From positions 186,001-250,000 of the forward strand of contig CAZVHP010000003.1 in assembly GCA_964627305.1 (NCBI GenBank): a stretch of DNA of 64,000 bases. Direction: 5' to 3'. The first letter of the stretch is position 1. The number at the start of each line of letters is the position of its first letter. This stretch comes from WJKG01 sp964627305. Its GTDB lineage: Bacteria; Zixibacteria; MSB-5A5; GN15; FEB-12. This document shows positions 1-8,337 of the stretch, one piece after another. The notes below the pieces were generated by a model. That model was not told the origin of the DNA, did not search any database, and worked only from the letters and a program-made list of their open reading frames with translations. The translations under genes and the position numbers were made by a program.

Positions 1-737
1 TTATCTTGTTGTGTGCCTTCATCCTGTATTTCATAAATCAGGCTCAGAAAGGTAAGGATCTGTTCATTCGCAAGATCGCTGGTCTGGAGGCGGTTGATGA
101 GGCCGTGGGACGCGCGACCGAGATGGGCAAGAGCATCTTCTATATTCCCGGCACTCAGGACATGAATAACGTGCAGACGATCGCCGGTGTGACCATCCTG
201 GGGCGCGTGGCTGAGCTGGCCGCCACTTATGACACGTGGCTGGAGGTGCCGGTGTCACGATCGCTGGTGATGGTGACGGCCAAGGAGATTGTCAAGGAAG
301 CGTATAGCAAAGTTGGTCGCCCGGATTCATTCCACGAGGATCAGGTGCACTATCTGACCGATGACCAGTTCGGTTATGCGGCGGGTATTGATGGTATGGT
401 GGTGCGTGAGAAACCGGCGACCATCTTCTTCATGGGGGCGTTCTACGCCGAGTCGCTGATCCTGGCGGAAACCGGTAATTCGATAGGGGCTATTCAGATA
501 GCCGGAACGGCCATGCCCTCGCAGTTGCCGTTTTTCGTCGCGGCGTGTGACTACACGCTTATTGGTGAGGAGTTGTTCGCAGCCTCCGCTTACCTGTCGC
601 GCGAGCCGAAACTGCTCGGTTCGCTCAAGGGGCAGGATATTGGCAAGGCGGTTGTGCTGGTTTCGATAATCGTTGGAGTAATACTGGAATCGCTCGGTAT
701 CTGGGAGTTTTCGAAGTTGTTCCGGGTGATTGATTAG
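1..737 (+). CDS. DUF6754-type membrane protein, cassette copy 1 (5' end cut off)
   Basis: This is the C-terminal part of a membrane protein that begins upstream of the window: the frame is already open at base 3 with no stop before it. Visible parts are one transmembrane segment (bases 3-35), a short basic stretch, a soluble domain of about 200 residues and a final hydrophobic segment (about bases 650-715). The soluble domain is collinear with the products at 3130 and 6904 and shares the blocks IAGLEAVDEA, GRATEMG, LAETGNSI and IGEELFAASAYL. I assign it to Pfam DUF6754 from memory. By analogy the missing part is a signal peptide plus fibronectin type III domain. It is gene A of cassette 1, and the next gene starts 15 bp downstream. 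Its function is unknown. Confidence 0.85.
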   Translation, partial: ILLCAFILYFINQAQKGKDLFIRKIAGLEAVDEAVGRATEMGKSIFYIPGTQDMNNVQTIAGVTILGRVAELAATYDTWLEVPVSRSLVMVTAKEIVKEAYSKVGRPDSFHEDQVHYLTDDQFGYAAGIDGMVVREKPATIFFMGAFYAESLILAETGNSIGAIQIAGTAMPSQLPFFVAACDYTLIGEELFAASAYLSREPKLLGSLKGQDIGKAVVLVSIIVGVILESLGIWEFSKLFRVID

Positions 738-752
738 AATTGTAGCAGAGAT

Positions 753-1400
753 ATGCGTCGAGAAATACCACTTCTGATCACAGGCATTGTTGGTGCGGTT
801 TTCGTACTGCAGTATTTTATTCCGCACTGGCCATTCTCGAAGATGAATGCCTGGTTCTCTGACTGGTTTTCGATCGTGGCGGCTTTTGCGATCTGGCTGG
901 GTGCCTTGAATCTCATGAAGATATCACTGCAGAAGATCGCCGGTCGCAAGGAGGACTGGGGGTACGCTATCGTCATCATCGTATCCTTCCTGGTGATAGT
1001 GATTCCCGGTTTTGGCGGCGGTCAGGGGTATCGTGAGGCGGGGACCTTCTTTTCCTGGCTCTACGAATGGGTGTATACGCCGCTGTCTTCGACGATGTTC
1101 GCCATTCTGGCGTTTTTCGTGGCCTCGGCCTCGTATCGAGCTTTCCGTGCCCGTAATCTTGAGGCGACACTGCTGCTGGTGGCTGCCTTCTTCGTGATGC
1201 TGGGGCGGGTCCCGGTAGGTGATCTCCTCACCGGCTTCATGCCGACCGGCTGGCAGCTTTCTGATCTGGCCGGCTGGGTCATGAACTTCCCGCAGGCAGC
1301 GGGTCAGCGGGCAATCATGATCGGCATCGCTCTGGGCCTCGTGTCGACCTCGCTGCGGATCATACTGGGTATTGAACGATCGCACCTGGGAGGTGAGTAG
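753..1400 (+). CDS. Polytopic membrane protein, cassette gene B copy 1
   Basis: The 215-residue product is an integral membrane protein with about six hydrophobic segments (near residues 5-23, 38-57, 69-87, 109-127, 136-151 and 187-206). The most conserved stretch among the three copies is the fourth segment and its basic exit, LAFFVASASYRAFRA, followed by an LLxVAA segment. The second block is the C-terminal QRAIMIGIALGL...ILGIER. The N-terminus MRREIP recurs as MRREVP in copy 2. The gene lies between the DUF6754 gene and gene C, and its last codons contain the GGAGGTG ribosome site of gene C, so translation is probably coupled. I do not recognise a characterised family and no catalytic motif is evident. 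Confidence 0.85.
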   Translation: MRREIPLLITGIVGAVFVLQYFIPHWPFSKMNAWFSDWFSIVAAFAIWLGALNLMKISLQKIAGRKEDWGYAIVIIVSFLVIVIPGFGGGQGYREAGTFFSWLYEWVYTPLSSTMFAILAFFVASASYRAFRARNLEATLLLVAAFFVMLGRVPVGDLLTGFMPTGWQLSDLAGWVMNFPQAAGQRAIMIGIALGLVSTSLRIILGIERSHLGGE

Positions 1401-1405
1401 CAGCT

Positions 1406-2422
1406 ATGAGTACACGCACCTGGGAACTGCTGGTCGTCGCTGCCGTTCTGATCGTCTCGACGATTGTGTATCTGGGCAAGGTCGGGGGATGGATTGGCGG
1501 TGTGAGCTTCTCGCCGGCAGTATCAATCATTGTTATCATCCTCATTTTCCTGAGCCTGGTGTGGATACTCGTTCGCACGTTGAGAGGATCGCTGGTGGAT
1601 CGCAGGATTGTCTTTCTGTTTGTCGGGTTGGCGGTGGTACTGCCGTTTTTCATGTCGATCACGCAGAAGATCAAGATTTCTCCCGAGGTGCAGCAGTTGT
1701 ATGATGCCCTTGAGGCCCTGCCGCCCGGCTCGAAAGTGCTGGTGTCCTTTGACTATGATCCTCCCTCGGCGCCGGAGCTGCAGCCGATGGCGGAGTCGTT
1801 CCTTCGCTACTGTCTGCGGTCTGATCTGAAGGTGATCATTATCGGGTTGTGGCCGCAGGGTCCGCAGCAGGCGGATCTGGCGCTGCAGATTGCGCTGGAA
1901 GATCCGGAGATCCAGAGCAAGAGCCCGCAGTACGGAGTGGACTATGTCAACCTCGGGTTCCAGGCCGGTAACGAGTTTGTCATCCAGCGCATGGGTGCCA
2001 ACATCGAGTCCATGTTCCCTCGCGACTATTTTGGCGCGGCCTACCGGGATTTGCCGCTGGTGCGTAATGTAAAGAATTTCTCCAATATAGACTATTCGTT
2101 CAATTTGTCGGCGGGTTATCCCGGGACGCAGGAGTGGGTGCAGGTGGCGGTTGATCGCTACGGTCTCCGGCTTGGTGGTGGCAACACGGCTGTGCAGGCG
2201 CCGATGATGTACCCTTATCTCAATGCCGGACAGCTTGTCGGTCTGCTCGGTGGCATGAACGGTGCCGCCGAATTCGAGCTGCTGACCGGCGTGACCGGCA
2301 AGGGCACCAAGTTCATGTTGTCACAGTCCTTTGCGCATATGATCGTGATTGCGTTTGTCATAATCGGCAATGCTGCCTTCTTCGCGAGTGGCCGCAGGAA
2401 ACCATTGGAGCAGGGGAAGTAG
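1406..2422 (+). CDS. Membrane-anchored alpha/beta domain protein, cassette gene C copy 1
   Basis: The 338-residue product has three N-terminal hydrophobic segments (about residues 9-25, 39-57 and 69-86). A soluble domain of roughly 200 residues follows, then one C-terminal segment (about 310-328) ending in a basic tail. The soluble domain opens with a beta-strand-like block, KVLVSFDYDPPSAPELQPM, and later has DYVNLGFQAGNE, a PRDYFG motif and GGMNGAAEFE. These blocks recur in the copies at 5109 and 9172. The predicted strand-helix alternation resembles a Rossmann-like fold, but I cannot name a family. The start is the ATG ten bases after GGAGGTG. Its membrane topology and its place between B and D suggest a complex with them. 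Confidence 0.83.
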   Translation: MSTRTWELLVVAAVLIVSTIVYLGKVGGWIGGVSFSPAVSIIVIILIFLSLVWILVRTLRGSLVDRRIVFLFVGLAVVLPFFMSITQKIKISPEVQQLYDALEALPPGSKVLVSFDYDPPSAPELQPMAESFLRYCLRSDLKVIIIGLWPQGPQQADLALQIALEDPEIQSKSPQYGVDYVNLGFQAGNEFVIQRMGANIESMFPRDYFGAAYRDLPLVRNVKNFSNIDYSFNLSAGYPGTQEWVQVAVDRYGLRLGGGNTAVQAPMMYPYLNAGQLVGLLGGMNGAAEFELLTGVTGKGTKFMLSQSFAHMIVIAFVIIGNAAFFASGRRKPLEQGK

Positions 2423-2428
2423 GCGGTC

Positions 2429-3130
2429 ATGGAGCATCTGGCAGTCTGGATAGCGGCGCTGTTGACCCTTGGGATCATCTCGTTTTTGTACAAGGATAAC
2501 GCCTGGTACAAGCTCAGCGAGGCGATTTTTGTCGGGATTTCGGCCGGTTACTGGTTCGTGGTCCTGTTCTGGGACAACGTTCATGGCAAGTTCTGGACAG
2601 GTGTATTCCCGCCGGAGCAGTACGATGCCGCCGGCAATGTCATCACCGAGGCTCCGGATTACATGCTGTGGGTTGGCGCGGCACTCGGTATTCTGATGCT
2701 CATGCGCCTGATTCCGAAGATTGGATGGATCTCCCGATGGCCGCTTGCTTTTATCGTCGGCAGTACCTCCGGGCTGTATCTGATAAATTACTTCTCCTCG
2801 AACATGATGCGACAGGTGCAGGGAACGATCATGCCCCTGTTTGGCATGTGGCCAACCGATCCGACCACCGGAGAGACCGTGTTTCAGGCTCTGCCCACGT
2901 ATGATATTGTCGGCAATGTGGTCATTCTTGTCGGCGTGTTCTCCGGCCTGGTGTATTTCTTCTTCTCCAAGGAGCATCGCGGCGTTTTCGGCGCGACAGC
3001 CAAGGTGGGCATCTTCTTCCTGATGGTCACCTTCGGAGCATCGTTCGGATACACTGTCATGAGCCGCATGTCGCTGCTGATCGGCCGCGTGGACTTCTTG
3101 TTTGGTACCTGGTTAGGACTGATTAAGTAG
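2429..3130 (+). CDS. Polytopic membrane protein, cassette gene D copy 1
   Basis: The 233-residue product has about six or seven membrane segments. Conserved features shared with copies 2 and 3 are an N-terminal SFLYKDNAWYKLSEAIFVG block, a central RWPLAFIVG segment, a VYFFFSK motif and a C-terminal FGASFGYTVMSRMSLLIGR block. The last block is almost unchanged in all three copies and is the strongest signature of the family. Charged residues (K, D, N, E) lie inside or next to hydrophobic segments near the N-terminus, which might matter for ion or proton movement, but that is speculation. The stop codon overlaps the GTG start of the next DUF6754 gene by one base, which links cassettes 1 and 2 in a single transcription unit. 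Confidence 0.83.
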   Translation: MEHLAVWIAALLTLGIISFLYKDNAWYKLSEAIFVGISAGYWFVVLFWDNVHGKFWTGVFPPEQYDAAGNVITEAPDYMLWVGAALGILMLMRLIPKIGWISRWPLAFIVGSTSGLYLINYFSSNMMRQVQGTIMPLFGMWPTDPTTGETVFQALPTYDIVGNVVILVGVFSGLVYFFFSKEHRGVFGATAKVGIFFLMVTFGASFGYTVMSRMSLLIGRVDFLFGTWLGLIK

Positions 3131-4374
3131 TGCGGTGCCGACAACCAGGACATACGCCCCTTCTTCTGCTTGCCCTGATTCTTCTGTTCGTCAGTACTGA
3201 CGTGTGCGTCGCACAGAGCGAGCCGGATCCGGCTGGTTCGCTCATGGCGGATACGGCTCGTGTTACCGTCGCACCGCCAACTTCGGTCATTGTCACGGAT
3301 CACAAGTATGATAACGGCGATGCGCTGGAGTTGTCCTGGGTACCCTCGATCGATGACCGTATTCCCGGCGGCAAGGTGGTTCGTTACCAGGTGTATCGCA
3401 GTGTCAATGAGGGTGAGTACCTGCCGATCCAGGAGCTACTGCCGGGCAGCAATTTCTTTCTGGATGAATCGCTGCACCGGGACAGCGTCTACTCCTACTA
3501 TGTGACTGCGTATTCCCGCAATGATTCGGCGATGTCGGTAGCTACCGCGCCGGTCAGTCCACAGCGGGAGTGGCTGCACGTGGACCGGGCATGGCTTTTT
3601 GTGATCGCGCTGATCATTTCTCTGGCCGTGTTTTACTTCATCCGAGCTGCCCGCAAGGGGGAGGATTTGTTCATTCGCAAGATTGCCGGTCTGGAGGCGG
3701 TCGATGAGGCGATCGGGCGCGCTACCGAGATGGGGCGACCGATCCTGTACATTCCCGGTATCCTTGATATGGATGATGTGCAGACACTGGCGGCAATTAC
3801 GATTCTGGGCCGTGTTGCGCGCACAGTAGCAGATTATGAGATACAGGTGCGCATGCCGGTCTCGCGTTCGCTGGTAATGACGGCTGCGCGCGAGACGATC
3901 AAGACGGCGTATCAAACCGCGGGACGACCCGATTCCTACAGCGATGACATGGTGCAATATGTGACCGATGAGCAGTTCGGGTATGTGGCTGCGGTTGACG
4001 GTATTATGGTCCGCGAGAAGCCGGCCACTGTCTTTTTGCTGGGAGCTTTCTTCGCGGAGTCGCTGATTCTGGCCGAGACCGGGAATTCGATCAACGCGAT
4101 TCAGATTGCCGGAACCGCCCGCCCGGCGCAGTTGCCGTTTTTTATCGCTGCCTGCGACTTCACGCTCATCGGTGAGGAGTTGTTCGCTGCCTCGGCGTAC
4201 CTGTCCGGTGAACCGAAGCAGTTGGGATCACTCAAGGGGCAGGATGTGGGCAAGTTCATCGCGATGGTGGTGATTATTATCGGTGTGATTGCGGCAACGC
4301 TCGCTCAGGCGTGGGAGGTGCCCTTCATGCAGCAGGTCTATGATGCGTTGACGTTCGTGTTCTCGACGCAGTAA
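3130..4374 (+). CDS. FnIII + TM + DUF6754 membrane protein, cassette gene A copy 2
   Basis: The 414-residue product starts at a GTG that overlaps the preceding stop. Order of parts: signal peptide (1-28, cleavage expected after VCVA), an FnIII-like beta domain (about 48-148, with the typical YQVYRS and YSYYVTAYS strands), one TM helix (about 155-172), a basic RAARKGED stretch, the DUF6754 domain (about 178-380) and a C-terminal hydrophobic helix (about 382-404). This topology puts the FnIII domain outside the cytoplasm and the DUF6754 domain inside, assuming the signal peptide is cleaved. Blocks RKIAGLEAVDEAIGRATEMG and LIGEELFAASAYL match copies 1 and 3. The domain names are recalled from family knowledge. 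No catalytic residues are recognised. Confidence 0.85.
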   Translation: MRCRQPGHTPLLLLALILLFVSTDVCVAQSEPDPAGSLMADTARVTVAPPTSVIVTDHKYDNGDALELSWVPSIDDRIPGGKVVRYQVYRSVNEGEYLPIQELLPGSNFFLDESLHRDSVYSYYVTAYSRNDSAMSVATAPVSPQREWLHVDRAWLFVIALIISLAVFYFIRAARKGEDLFIRKIAGLEAVDEAIGRATEMGRPILYIPGILDMDDVQTLAAITILGRVARTVADYEIQVRMPVSRSLVMTAARETIKTAYQTAGRPDSYSDDMVQYVTDEQFGYVAAVDGIMVREKPATVFLLGAFFAESLILAETGNSINAIQIAGTARPAQLPFFIAACDFTLIGEELFAASAYLSGEPKQLGSLKGQDVGKFIAMVVIIIGVIAATLAQAWEVPFMQQVYDALTFVFSTQ

Positions 4375-4434
4375 GTGATGTTAAGTGACGCAAGCTATGA
4401 TAAGCGATGCAAGTGACAATGGTGTAGTGCTCAA

Positions 4435-5112
4435 ATGAGACGCGAAGTACCGCTGGCGATAACGTTCTTTGTCGGAACGCTTCTGATCATCTCTGTCTTT
4501 CTGCCACCGGCCGAGGGACTGGGTGAAGACTTCACGGTGTTTTTTGACATCATCGCCGTGTTCGCATTCTTTCTCGGCGGCGGTAACCTCGTGCGTGTGC
4601 ACCTGACCAAGCTCAGCCGGCGGAAGGAAGACTGGCCGTATTCGATCGTTACACTGCTCGGCTTTGCACTCATGCTGGTTGTGGGACTGTTTAAGCTGGG
4701 CAATCCCGGTGGCATCGCCGCCTCGCCGACCACTGATGGTTCCTACTTTCAGAGTATTTTCGATTCTGTCCTTCTGCCGCTGGGAGCGACCATGTATTCG
4801 CTGCTGGCGTTTTTCGTGGCTTCGGCCTCATACCGTGCCTTCCGAGCCAAGAACCGCGAGGCCACCATTCTGCTGGTAGCCGCCTTTATCATTCTGCTGG
4901 GGCGCACGCCGTTCGGTATGGCGCTGACCGGATTCATCCCCGAGCAGTTCGATCTGTTTCAGGTGCCCAACCTTGCCGTGTGGATCATGAATTTCCCCAA
5001 CCTCGCCGGTCAGCGGGCCATCATGATCGGCATCGGGTTGGGAGTAGTGTCGATGTCGCTTCGCCTGATACTGGGGATTGAGCGCACGTACCTGGGAGGG
5101 GATGAGCGATGA
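4435..5112 (+). CDS. Polytopic membrane protein, cassette gene B copy 2
   Basis: The 225-residue integral membrane protein matches copy 1 along its whole length: MRREVPLAITFFVG at the start, LLAFFVASASYRAFRAKN in the middle and QRAIMIGIGLGVVSMSL followed by ILGIERTYLGG at the end. It has about six hydrophobic segments. A 60-bp spacer separates it from the preceding DUF6754 gene; that spacer carries several near-copies of the short motif AAGTGATG. Its stop overlaps the ATG of gene C (ATGA), so the two are probably translated together. Its function is unknown. The invariance of the YRAFRA stretch at a membrane exit suggests a contact site with another subunit. Confidence 0.84.
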   Translation: MRREVPLAITFFVGTLLIISVFLPPAEGLGEDFTVFFDIIAVFAFFLGGGNLVRVHLTKLSRRKEDWPYSIVTLLGFALMLVVGLFKLGNPGGIAASPTTDGSYFQSIFDSVLLPLGATMYSLLAFFVASASYRAFRAKNREATILLVAAFIILLGRTPFGMALTGFIPEQFDLFQVPNLAVWIMNFPNLAGQRAIMIGIGLGVVSMSLRLILGIERTYLGGDER

Positions 5113-6056
5113 CCTGGGCGCCGTTGGTTTCCATGAGCAACCTTGGGGTGGTGATCTCCCTGGCGGTCATTGGCGGCGGTCTGCTGTGGCTTTTGTACCG
5201 TTCTCTGCTGGCGAAAGAGGTGGACCGTCGTGTCATCTTCCTGTTCATTCTTGTATCGGTAGCGGCGCCACTGCTATTCCCGATGACATTCGAGGAACAA
5301 GCGACGCCGGTCGTCAAGGCGATATTTGACAAGATCGAGTCTTTGCCGGAGGGATCGCGGGTACTGATCTCCTTTGACTTCGATCCGGCTATGGCGCCTG
5401 AGGTTCAGCCCATGGCCAACGTGGTGACGCAGCATTGTATGGTCAAGGGGCACAAGGTAATATTCATGTGCCTGTTCGCGACGGGGCAGGCGCTGTTAAC
5501 ACAGTCACTGGAGCTGATTGTCTCTGAGCAGTTCCCGGACAAGGTTGACGGGATCGACTATGTCAATATCGGGTACAAGGCGGGCAACGAAGGCGTGCTG
5601 AATGTCATTGTCTCGGATTTCAAGAAGATGTTTCCGACCGATGTGAACTCGGTCCCTTACGACAGTATCGGTGTATTCAAGGGTATCCGGTCCTGTAAGG
5701 ACCTCGACATGGTCTTCACGATTGGTGGCGGCAAGCCCGGAGTGAAGGAATGGGTCCTGTTTGTTGGCGATCCCGGTCGGGTGCCGGTGGCCGGGGGGGT
5801 GGCGGCTGTTGTCGCGCCGCAGATGTATCCCTACTACCCCAAACAGCTCTTCGGGATCATGGGCGGTATCAAGGGTGCCGCTGAGTACGAATCGGAGCTT
5901 CGCAAAACGTACCCGCAGTTTCATGATGTTGATGCCCCCGGGTTGCGCATGATGGGACCGCAGACGCTGGCCCATATGGTTATCATGGCGTTTATTGTCC
6001 TCGGTAATGTATCCTTCATCGTACAGAAGCGAAGAGATCGGCGGAGGAAGCGGTGA
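5109..6056 (+). CDS. Membrane-anchored alpha/beta domain protein, cassette gene C copy 2
   Basis: The 315-residue product has two N-terminal membrane segments (about residues 12-34 and 42-60), a soluble domain of about 200 residues and a C-terminal membrane segment before the basic tail QKRRDRRRKR. The soluble domain contains VLISFDFDPAMAPEVQPM, DYVNIGYKAGNEG and GGIKGAAEYE, aligned with copy 1. The first N-terminal segment of copy 1 has no clear counterpart. The ATG start overlaps the stop of gene B, and the stop overlaps the GTG of gene D. The FD-D-P motif in copies 1 and 2 and ID-D-P in copy 3 gives two constantly spaced aspartates, a possible metal or ligand site, but this is untested. 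Confidence 0.83.
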   Translation: MTWAPLVSMSNLGVVISLAVIGGGLLWLLYRSLLAKEVDRRVIFLFILVSVAAPLLFPMTFEEQATPVVKAIFDKIESLPEGSRVLISFDFDPAMAPEVQPMANVVTQHCMVKGHKVIFMCLFATGQALLTQSLELIVSEQFPDKVDGIDYVNIGYKAGNEGVLNVIVSDFKKMFPTDVNSVPYDSIGVFKGIRSCKDLDMVFTIGGGKPGVKEWVLFVGDPGRVPVAGGVAAVVAPQMYPYYPKQLFGIMGGIKGAAEYESELRKTYPQFHDVDAPGLRMMGPQTLAHMVIMAFIVLGNVSFIVQKRRDRRRKR

Positions 6057-6871
6057 AGCGTTCCAGTGTAATCATCCTGTCGGTTGTTGTGCTGCTGTTT
6101 CTGGCAAGCTGGTTATGGAAGGCGAGTACGCTGTCCTCTGATCCGGGGATCGTCAATGCCTGGGGACAGGCGTTTGGGATAACGCTGGCAGCATTTCTGA
6201 CGCTGGCTATTCTCTCGTTTCTGTATCGTGACAACCCGTTTTACAAGTTCGCCGAGCACCTGTTTGTGGGGGTGTCGGCGGCGTTCTGGATGGTCATGGG
6301 GTTCTGGTCGACGATTGTCGGCAACCTGGTACCGAGACTGTCTGAGGGGCTGTCGAGCTTTTTCAAGGTACCCTTTGATCGTTTCGCGGTGAACTATTTC
6401 TACTTCATTCCGGTCATTCTCGGTATCCTGCTGTTGCTGCGACTCTCGCGCGATGCCGGGTGGATAGCGCGCTGGCCGCTGGCGTTTATTGTGGGCACGA
6501 CCGCCGGGTTGAATTTCATTCGTTATTTGCGTTCGGATTTCATTGAGCAGGTGTCCTCGACCTTTGTGCCGCTGCTGGTCGGTTGGCAGGGTTTCGGTCA
6601 TTTTCTCGACAATCTCGACTTAAGTGCAACGGGTCAGCTGGCTCTGACAGTTGGCAACTGGGTCATTTCCCTCGGCGTATTCTGCGGCCTGGTGTACTTT
6701 TTCTTCTCGAAAGCACATACCGGCGTGTTCGGGGCCGCCTCGCGTGTCGGTATATGGGTTTTGATGATTACGTTCGGCGCGTCGTTCGGCTATACGGTAA
6801 TGGGCCGTATTTCGTTGCTCGTTGGCCGGATAACGTTTTTATTCAAGGATTGGTTGGGTTTGATAAGCTAA
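6053..6871 (+). CDS. Polytopic membrane protein, cassette gene D copy 2
   Basis: The 272-residue product starts at a GTG within the stop of gene C and follows a strong GGAGGAAG site. Compared with copy 1 it has an extra N-terminal hydrophobic helix (about residues 5-23). The shared part then begins with LAILSFLYRDNPFYKFAEHL, followed by RWPLAFIVGTTAGL, VYFFFSKAHTGVFGAASR and FGASFGYTVMGRISLLVGR. It is predicted to cross the membrane about seven or eight times. The loop after the third helix differs in length and sequence from copies 1 and 3, so the variable loop may confer specificity (inference). The next cassette starts 32 bp downstream behind its own ribosome site. Confidence 0.83.
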   Translation: MKRSSVIILSVVVLLFLASWLWKASTLSSDPGIVNAWGQAFGITLAAFLTLAILSFLYRDNPFYKFAEHLFVGVSAAFWMVMGFWSTIVGNLVPRLSEGLSSFFKVPFDRFAVNYFYFIPVILGILLLLRLSRDAGWIARWPLAFIVGTTAGLNFIRYLRSDFIEQVSSTFVPLLVGWQGFGHFLDNLDLSATGQLALTVGNWVISLGVFCGLVYFFFSKAHTGVFGAASRVGIWVLMITFGASFGYTVMGRISLLVGRITFLFKDWLGLIS

Positions 6872-6903
6872 CGCCATCCCCTCATTCTCAAGGGAGAGCA
6901 TTT

Positions 6904-8319
6904 ATGAAATATCTGTTGTCAGCGGTGATTGTGCTGGGTCTTCTGGCCGGTGCCGTGTGGGCGCAGGAGAGTGATCAGCCGTCGACGGCCGCTGCGGATA
7001 CGGCCGTTTCAGCCGACACCGTCTCTGTCGCTCCACCCGCTCCGGTCGGCAATCTCAGGGCGTATGACTCCGACAACGATCACGGGCACGCGGTTACGCT
7101 GGAATGGGAGTTGTCTCCGGACGACGGAGGCGGCGATAATTCGGTGTTGATGTATGAGGTCTTCCGCTGGTATCCGTACTTCTGGGATACGGTGCAGGAA
7201 GTTCGCGCCGAATTGGTGACAGCGCGTCAGCGACGTGTCCAGGGAACGCTCGATGTCGAGGGCGACCCCGATGATTACGTCAAGGAGTTGGTATCGAGGC
7301 ACACGGAGCTGCTTTCCACATTACCTGAAGCGCACGAGCAGTATCCGGACGACGGCGAGTTCCGCCTTGTCCGTGCTGTCCCGGCCGGGACCGAGAAGTT
7401 CGAAGACCGGGGTCCCAAGGATCGACTGGCCGAGGATTTTCTGCCGGACTACTGCGACTTCTACTACCGTGTCGATGCCGTGACGATCGATGAGTCGGTT
7501 CGTACGCCGTCGCAGATTGTCGGGCCGGTGCAGTCGTATGGTCAGTGGTTTAATACCGGGCGCATAGTAGTCCTGTGCTTCGTGCTGGTGTTTGGTTTGC
7601 TGACGATCCTGTTTGTGCAACGTGCCCGATCCGGAGCCGAGTTGTATGTGCGGCCGATCGCCGGCATTGAGGCGGTCGATGACGCCATCGGACGCGCCAC
7701 CGAGATGGGTCGGCCCATCCTGTATGTTCTTGGTCTGGGAACGGCGGCCGACGTGGCGACGATTGCGTCGTTCACGATTCTGTCTCGTGTGGCCAAGCAG
7801 GTGGCCGAGTACCAGACGCAGTTGATCGTACCAACCTACGACCCCATAGTGATGTCGGTGGCGCAGGAAGTCGTCAAGTCTGCCTATCTGGACGCCGGGC
7901 GGCCGGACGATTACTCTCAGGACATCGTCTACTTCGTGACCCAATCCCAGTTTGCCTATGTGGCGGCGGTCAACGGTGTGATGCTTCGTGAGCGGCCGGC
8001 GACAAATGTGTACATGGGTATGTTCCATGCAGAGTCACTACTGCTGGCGGAGACAGGCGCTATCGCGGGTTCGATCCAGATTTCGGGTACAGACCAGATG
8101 GCGCAGTTGCCGTTCTTCATAGTTGCCTGCGATTACACTCTCATCGGTGAGGAGTTGTATGCTGCCAGCGCCTATCTTGGTCGGGAGCCGGTTCTTCTGG
8201 GATCGCTGAAGGCGCAGGATGTGGCCAAGGCCGCCGTTGTTCTATTCGCGCTGATTGGCGTGATCGTTACTACGGCGGGCAGCTCAGTCTTCCAAAACCT
8301 GTTTAAAGTTACCGACTAA
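6904..8319 (+). CDS. FnIII + TM + DUF6754 membrane protein, cassette gene A copy 3
   Basis: I chose the ATG at 6904 because AGGGAGAG lies just upstream and a clean signal peptide follows (residues 1-20, ending AVWA). A longer reading from 6583 would overlap gene D and lack such a signal. The 471-residue product has an FnIII-like domain (about 45-205) with an insertion of about 60 charged residues absent from copy 2. It then has one TM helix (about 217-236), the DUF6754 domain and a C-terminal hydrophobic helix. Shared blocks include IAGIEAVDDAIGRATEMGRP and TLIGEELYAASAYL. The insertion makes copy 3 the most divergent of the A proteins and suggests a different extracytoplasmic partner. Confidence 0.85.
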   Translation: MKYLLSAVIVLGLLAGAVWAQESDQPSTAAADTAVSADTVSVAPPAPVGNLRAYDSDNDHGHAVTLEWELSPDDGGGDNSVLMYEVFRWYPYFWDTVQEVRAELVTARQRRVQGTLDVEGDPDDYVKELVSRHTELLSTLPEAHEQYPDDGEFRLVRAVPAGTEKFEDRGPKDRLAEDFLPDYCDFYYRVDAVTIDESVRTPSQIVGPVQSYGQWFNTGRIVVLCFVLVFGLLTILFVQRARSGAELYVRPIAGIEAVDDAIGRATEMGRPILYVLGLGTAADVATIASFTILSRVAKQVAEYQTQLIVPTYDPIVMSVAQEVVKSAYLDAGRPDDYSQDIVYFVTQSQFAYVAAVNGVMLRERPATNVYMGMFHAESLLLAETGAIAGSIQISGTDQMAQLPFFIVACDYTLIGEELYAASAYLGREPVLLGSLKAQDVAKAAVVLFALIGVIVTTAGSSVFQNLFKVTD

Positions 8320-8337
8320 GGGGAGGAGGGTGAAACT

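Noticed and set aside
6583..6903. Long start for the third DUF6754 gene
   Set aside because: It runs through gene D2 in another frame and lacks a signal peptide. The ATG at 6904 has a good ribosome site and signal peptide.
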